Assembly: GCA_003520545.1 (NCBI GenBank)
Contig: DOUP01000176.1
Coordinates: 1 to 8,405 of the forward strand
Direction: 5' to 3'
Source: Maritimibacter sp.
GTDB lineage: Bacteria > Pseudomonadota > Alphaproteobacteria > Rhodobacterales > Rhodobacteraceae
DNA length: 8,405 bases
In this document: positions 5,374 to 8,405 of the stretch, in pieces
How the letters are laid out: the number at the start of each line of letters is the position of its first letter
Position numbering within the stretch: the stretch's first letter is position 1
The notes under the pieces: model-generated
What the model was told of the DNA's origin: nothing
Database searches by the model: none
Seen by the model: only the letters and a program-made list of their open reading frames with translations
Program-made: the position numbers and the translations under genes

Positions 5374-6312
5374 ATGGCACGAGCCCAGGGGGCGCGGGCG
5401 CTGATGGAGCTTGCGTTCGAGACGACCTATGGAACGCCGCCCGCCAGCGGCTTCACCCGCATGCCCTTCGCCAGCACCTCGCTCGGCGCCGAGCAACCGC
5501 TGCTGAACTCCGAACTGCTGGGCTACGGGCGTGATCCGCTTGCCCCAATCAAGGACGCGGTGACGGCGGACGGCGATGTTGTCGTGCCGCTCGACGCCGA
5601 GGCCTTCGGCTTCTGGCTGAAAGCGGCCTTCGGGGCGCCGACGATCACCGGCACCGGCCCCTGGACGCATGAGTTCCAGTCGGGGTCCTGGACGCTGCCC
5701 AGCATGTCGATCGAGACGGGCATGCCAGAGGTGCCGCGCTTTGCCATGTATTCCGGCTGCGTCCTGGATCAGCTGTCGTGGCAGGTGCAGCGCTCCGGGG
5801 TGCTGACCACGACCGCGCGGCTGGTGGCGCAGGGCGAGACGATTGCGACGACGACCAGCGCGGGCACACCCACAGATCTGGCCTTGAAGCGGTTCGGCCA
5901 TTTCAACGGCGCGATCAGCCGCAACGGCACCGCGCTTGGGAACGTGGTCTCGGCCGAGATCACCTATGCCAATAACCTCGACCGGATCGAGACCATCCGC
6001 TCGGACGGCCGCATCGACGGTGCCGACCCCTCCATCGTCGCGCTCACCGGCCGGATCGAGGTGCGCTTTGCCGACAGCACGCTGGTGACACAAGCGATCA
6101 ACGGCGATCCTTGCGAGCTCGAGTTCGCCTACGTGCTGCCGTCTGGCGAAAGCTTCACCTTCACCCTACACGCCGTCTATCTGCCGCGCCCCCGGATCGA
6201 GATTTCCGGCCCTCAAGGCGTCCAGGCAACCTTCGACTGGCAGGCCGCCCGCGACAGCACCGTCGGCCGGATGTGCACCGCCACCCTGATCAACGACATT
6301 GAGGTATACTGA
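5374..6312 (+). CDS. Major tail tube protein
   Basis: The 312-aa product builds the central tube of the non-contractile tail. Features of the Phage_tube_2-type family are visible: an N-terminal ALMELAFETTYGTPPASGFT segment; SELLGYGRDPLAPIKDAVTA, with the family G/DP pattern after the first helix; VPLDAEAFGFWLKAAFG, in which a PLD turn precedes a helix; WTHEFQSGSWTLPSMSIETG; and a C-terminal region of alternating strands ending in WQAARDSTVGRMCTATLIND. It is longer than lambda gpV (246 aa), but gpV has an Ig-like C-terminal domain that I do not see here. AAGGAG (5361-5366), 7 nt upstream, fixes the ATG. The stop codon TGA overlaps the next ATG by one base. Confidence 0.85.
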   Translation: MARAQGARALMELAFETTYGTPPASGFTRMPFASTSLGAEQPLLNSELLGYGRDPLAPIKDAVTADGDVVVPLDAEAFGFWLKAAFGAPTITGTGPWTHEFQSGSWTLPSMSIETGMPEVPRFAMYSGCVLDQLSWQVQRSGVLTTTARLVAQGETIATTTSAGTPTDLALKRFGHFNGAISRNGTALGNVVSAEITYANNLDRIETIRSDGRIDGADPSIVALTGRIEVRFADSTLVTQAINGDPCELEFAYVLPSGESFTFTLHAVYLPRPRIEISGPQGVQATFDWQAARDSTVGRMCTATLINDIEVY

Positions 6313-6767
6313 TGCTGACGCTCGACCTGACGAATGAACCACGCTGGCATGACCTCGTCCCTGGTGTCCGGGTACAACTCCGCCCGCTGACCACGGCGCT
6401 GATGGTTGCGACGCGCAGCGACCCCGCCGTGGAGGCGGTTCCTGCCGACGCTTCTGATGAGGAACGGGCCGTCGCTTTCGCCAAGGCGCTCGCGCGGCGT
6501 GCAATACTGACTTGGGAGGGCATCGGCGACGAAGATGGCAATGCTATTGACCCCAGTCCCGACGCCATCGATGCGCTGCTGGACATTTGGCCGATCTTCG
6601 AGACCTTCCAGCTGAGCTATGTCTCCAAAGGCCTGCTGCTGGAACAGGAAAAAAACGTCTCCGCGCCCTTGCCGAATGGTCCTTCGGCGGGGGCGACCGC
6701 TACTGCGAGGGTTGCGAACCCAGCGAAGCTTGCGCGCAAGCCTGCAAAGACTGCCCGGCGCGGCTGA
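6312..6767 (+). CDS. Tail assembly chaperone, G-like (zero-frame product)
   Basis: This 151-aa protein is read without frameshifting. In lambda gpG coats the tape measure protein during tail assembly. Residues 1-115 are an acidic, mostly helical domain, starting MLTLDLTNEPRWHDLVPGVR and including DASDEERAVAFAKALARRAI and the DALLDIWPIFETFQLSYVSK helix. After the slippery site (Lys114-Asn115) the zero-frame tail is low-complexity, rich in Ala, Pro, Lys and Arg (APLPNGPSAGATATARVANP and on to ARRG), as expected for a tail that is only a by-product of not shifting. ATG 6312 overlaps the tube stop by one base (TGATG). The chaperone call rests on its position between tube and tape measure genes and on the frameshift signal. 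Confidence 0.85.
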   Translation: MLTLDLTNEPRWHDLVPGVRVQLRPLTTALMVATRSDPAVEAVPADASDEERAVAFAKALARRAILTWEGIGDEDGNAIDPSPDAIDALLDIWPIFETFQLSYVSKGLLLEQEKNVSAPLPNGPSAGATATARVANPAKLARKPAKTARRG

Positions 6768-6994
6768 ACCGACCTGCAACCTTTGAAGGCTGGCAGGTCT
6801 GGGACCTTGTCGGCCGTCTTGGCGGCCAGCTGCGTGTGCTGCCCGGTGCGGTGATCGGCTGGGACATGTCGGCGGCGTTTGCGCTGGCCGACGCACTCGG
6901 CGTGCCACCCGCCGCCGCAGCTGAACTGCTGCCAGTCATCGAAGCGGTGATGGTGGCCAAACTCAACGAACAGATGGATCACTCCAATGGCTGA
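6312..6994 (+). CDS. Tail assembly chaperone fusion, G-T-like (made by -1 frameshift)
   Basis: Shifting by -1 after Asn115 at 6656 continues as RLRALAEWSFGGGDRYCEGC and stops with TGA at 6992-6994, giving about 227 aa (115 + 112). In lambda, gpGT is made the same way, and its T part recruits the tube protein to the tape measure. The extension has a cysteine-rich segment C-x2-C-x5-C-x3-C-x2-C within 17 residues (starting CEGCEPSEAC), a possible metal-binding knuckle. A TFEGWQVWDLVGRLGGQLRV helix and an Ala-rich helical end follow. Its stop overlaps the tape measure start by 8 bases. The T-like frame has no ATG upstream of the cysteine cluster and no ribosome site before it, which supports production by frameshifting and not as a separate gene. 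Confidence 0.85.
6650..6695 (+). promoter_or_regulatory. Programmed -1 ribosomal frameshift signal
   Basis: The heptamer A AAA AAC (6650-6656) is in the exact X XXY YYZ phase of the G frame (codons GAA AAA AAC). After a 7-nt spacer (6657-6663), a 13-bp stem pairs 6664-6676 with 6683-6695 (CGCCCTTGCCGAA with TTCGGCGGGGGCG, two G-U pairs) around the 6-nt loop TGGTCC. Heptamer, phase, spacer and stem all match known bacterial -1 signals such as dnaX; lambda G/GT uses a different heptamer. Confidence 0.92.
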
Positions 6995-8405
6995 AAAGCG
7001 CGTTTCTGTCCGCCTTGCGGCCGTGGGCGGCCGCCAGGTGCGCGCCGAGCTGGAAGGCGTGGGCGAGGCGGGCGCGCGGGGGTTCGGGCGGCTCTCGCGC
7101 GAGATGGATCTGGCCAATGCGCGCATGGCGGCGTTCGCGCGCCGCGCGCGGGTGGCTGCGGCCGCCGCAACGGTGGCGCTGGCCGCGGCGGGTGCTGCGA
7201 TGATCCGCTCCGGTCTCCAGACGGTGGATGCGCAGGCAAAGCTCGCCCAATCCCTCGGCACCGCGGTCGCCTCGATCCAGACGCTGGAGCGGGCGGGCGA
7301 ATTGGCTGGCGTGTCGATGTCCGGCATCGAACAGGCCACCAAGGACCTGACGCGCCGTCTCAGCCAGGCGGCCGCCGGGACTGGCCCCGCAGCACAGGCG
7401 CTCGAGCGGCTGGGGCTCTCGGCCTCCGACCTGTTGACCCTGCCGCTCGACGAGCGCGTGGGCGCGATCAACGCCGCCATTGAGGATTTCGTGCCGGCGG
7501 CCGAGCGGGCGGCCGTCGCGGGCCAGCTGTTCGGCGAAGAAGGCTCCATCGCCATGAGCCGGATCGACACGGCGACGCTGCGCCAGGCGACCGAGGACGT
7601 TCTCGCCTTCGGCGTCGTCGTTTCCGAACAGGACGCAGACCAGATCGAGCGCACGAACGATGCAATCTCCCGGCTCGGACTGATCTGGCGCGGTCTGTCG
7701 AACCAACTCGCCGTTGCCGCAGCACCGGCGCTGGAAGCGGTGGCTGAGGCCATGGCGGCACTCGCCGGTCGAACCGGTCCGCTCGGCCAGGCCATCACTG
7801 GGCTTTTCGACAACATCGGCCGCCTGACCACCTATGCCGCCACCTTCGCGGCCTTCCTCGCGGGCCGCTGGGTCGCTGGATTGGCGGCAGCCGCGCTCTC
7901 TGTGCGCGGTCTGGCCACCGCGCTTGTTGTCCTGCGTGGCGCGCTCATTCGCACCGGTATCGGCGCTCTGATCGTCGGCGCCGGTGAACTCATCTACCAG
8001 TTCACCCGCCTCGTGTCCGGCGCGGGCGGCTTCGGCGAGGCCATGTCGCTGTTGAAGGACCTCGCGGTCGAGGTCTGGGAACGCATCAGGATGGGCGCTG
8101 CAGCGGCGGGCGCTGCGGCCACGGCGATGTTTTTCGACCTCAAGGCCGATGCGGCGTCGGGCATGCAGAGCGCCATCGAAAGCGTCGTGGCCTTCGGCAA
8201 TACGGCCGCGAACACGTTTGAGGGGGCATACGAGGCGATCAAGGCAATCTGGGGAATGCTCCCGGCGGCCATTGGTGATCTGGCGTTTCAGGCGGCCAAC
8301 AGCCTGATCGACGGTGTCGAGGCGATGCTGAACGGTGTCGTCTCGCGGATCAACACGTTCATCGGCGGGATCAACCAAGGTCTGGAAGCGCTTGGGTCCG
8401 AGCGG
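6987..8405 (+). CDS. Tail tape measure protein (5' part)
   Basis: The ORF starts at ATG 6987, overlaps the end of the G-T frame by 8 nt, and is open through the right edge (473 codons visible). The tape measure sets tail length, fills the tube and helps DNA pass into the host. The protein opens MAEKRVSVRLAAVGGRQVRA, with the typical xVxVRLxA start seen in phage tape measures. A long Ala-rich helical region follows, with coiled-coil patterns (GFGRLSREMDLANARMAAFA), a hydrophobic segment near residues 55-70, QTLERAGELAGVSMSGIEQA (the family AGxSxxxl pattern), and further hydrophobic stretches (LTTYAATFAAFLAGRWVAGL and TGIGALIVGAGELIYQF) that are candidate membrane segments. The start has a weak GGAT ribosome site, so coupling to G-T is likely. 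The right end lies outside the window. Confidence 0.9.
   Translation, partial: MAEKRVSVRLAAVGGRQVRAELEGVGEAGARGFGRLSREMDLANARMAAFARRARVAAAAATVALAAAGAAMIRSGLQTVDAQAKLAQSLGTAVASIQTLERAGELAGVSMSGIEQATKDLTRRLSQAAAGTGPAAQALERLGLSASDLLTLPLDERVGAINAAIEDFVPAAERAAVAGQLFGEEGSIAMSRIDTATLRQATEDVLAFGVVVSEQDADQIERTNDAISRLGLIWRGLSNQLAVAAAPALEAVAEAMAALAGRTGPLGQAITGLFDNIGRLTTYAATFAAFLAGRWVAGLAAAALSVRGLATALVVLRGALIRTGIGALIVGAGELIYQFTRLVSGAGGFGEAMSLLKDLAVEVWERIRMGAAAAGAAATAMFFDLKADAASGMQSAIESVVAFGNTAANTFEGAYEAIKAIWGMLPAAIGDLAFQAANSLIDGVEAMLNGVVSRINTFIGGINQGLEALGSER

Noticed and set aside
6617..7831. Minus-strand open frame of 404 codons across the chaperone and tape measure genes
   Set aside because: Ser/Ala/Arg-rich shadow translation, spanning two well-supported plus-strand genes.
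6963..8378. Long minus-strand open frame of 471 codons
   Set aside because: It is antisense to the tape measure gene, highly rich in Arg, Gly and His as expected of a GC-rich shadow frame, and has no family pattern. The plus frame is open across the whole stretch and fits a tape measure.
1..8405. tRNA genes, CRISPR arrays, insertion sequences or att sites
   Set aside because: No cloverleaf, regularly spaced repeats, transposase frame or paired direct repeats were seen.

Overview
The window is part of the late structural operon of a lambda-like siphovirus, most likely a prophage of a GC-rich alphaproteobacterium. The Rhodobacterales are the best guess, judged from protein style and codon use, not from any host gene. 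The plus-strand order follows the lambda head-to-tail order closely: decoration protein D (3' end only), major capsid protein E, an FII-like head-tail joining protein, a DUF6441 protein in the position of lambda Z, a U-like tail terminator, a tail tube protein (V position), the G and G-T tail assembly chaperones, and the start of the tape measure protein (H position), which runs off the right edge.

This colinear array is interrupted twice by DNA read on the opposite strand and visibly lower in GC. The first interruption (about 1506-1902) carries one 95-residue, highly charged coiled-coil gene. The second (about 2533-4928) carries a compact minus-strand cassette. It begins with a large protein whose N-terminal half has the C-terminal signature of a Mu gpF/SPP1 gp7-type (MuF) head morphogenesis domain. 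Its C-terminal half ends in a colicin E5-like tRNase domain. It is followed, almost without gaps, by two small genes in the position of immunity genes; the second resembles the MafI immunity family. This is the layout of a polymorphic phage toxin system placed as a moron inside a lambda-type structural operon. The MuF part and the toxin part lie in different frames, with a break near 3781-3797, so in this copy the toxin is either disrupted, affected by a sequence error, or made in an unusual way.

The tail chaperone region shows a textbook programmed -1 frameshift: a perfect A AAA AAC heptamer in the correct phase, a 7-nt spacer, and a strong 13-bp stem with a 6-nt loop. It joins the 151-aa G-like protein to a T-like extension that carries a dense cysteine cluster.

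The phage genes are packed as an operon (1-nt overlap E/FII, 1-nt overlap tube/G, 8-nt overlap G-T/tape measure). The two inserted units have their own ribosome binding sites and divergent leader regions, so they could be expressed from the lysogen independently of the late genes.
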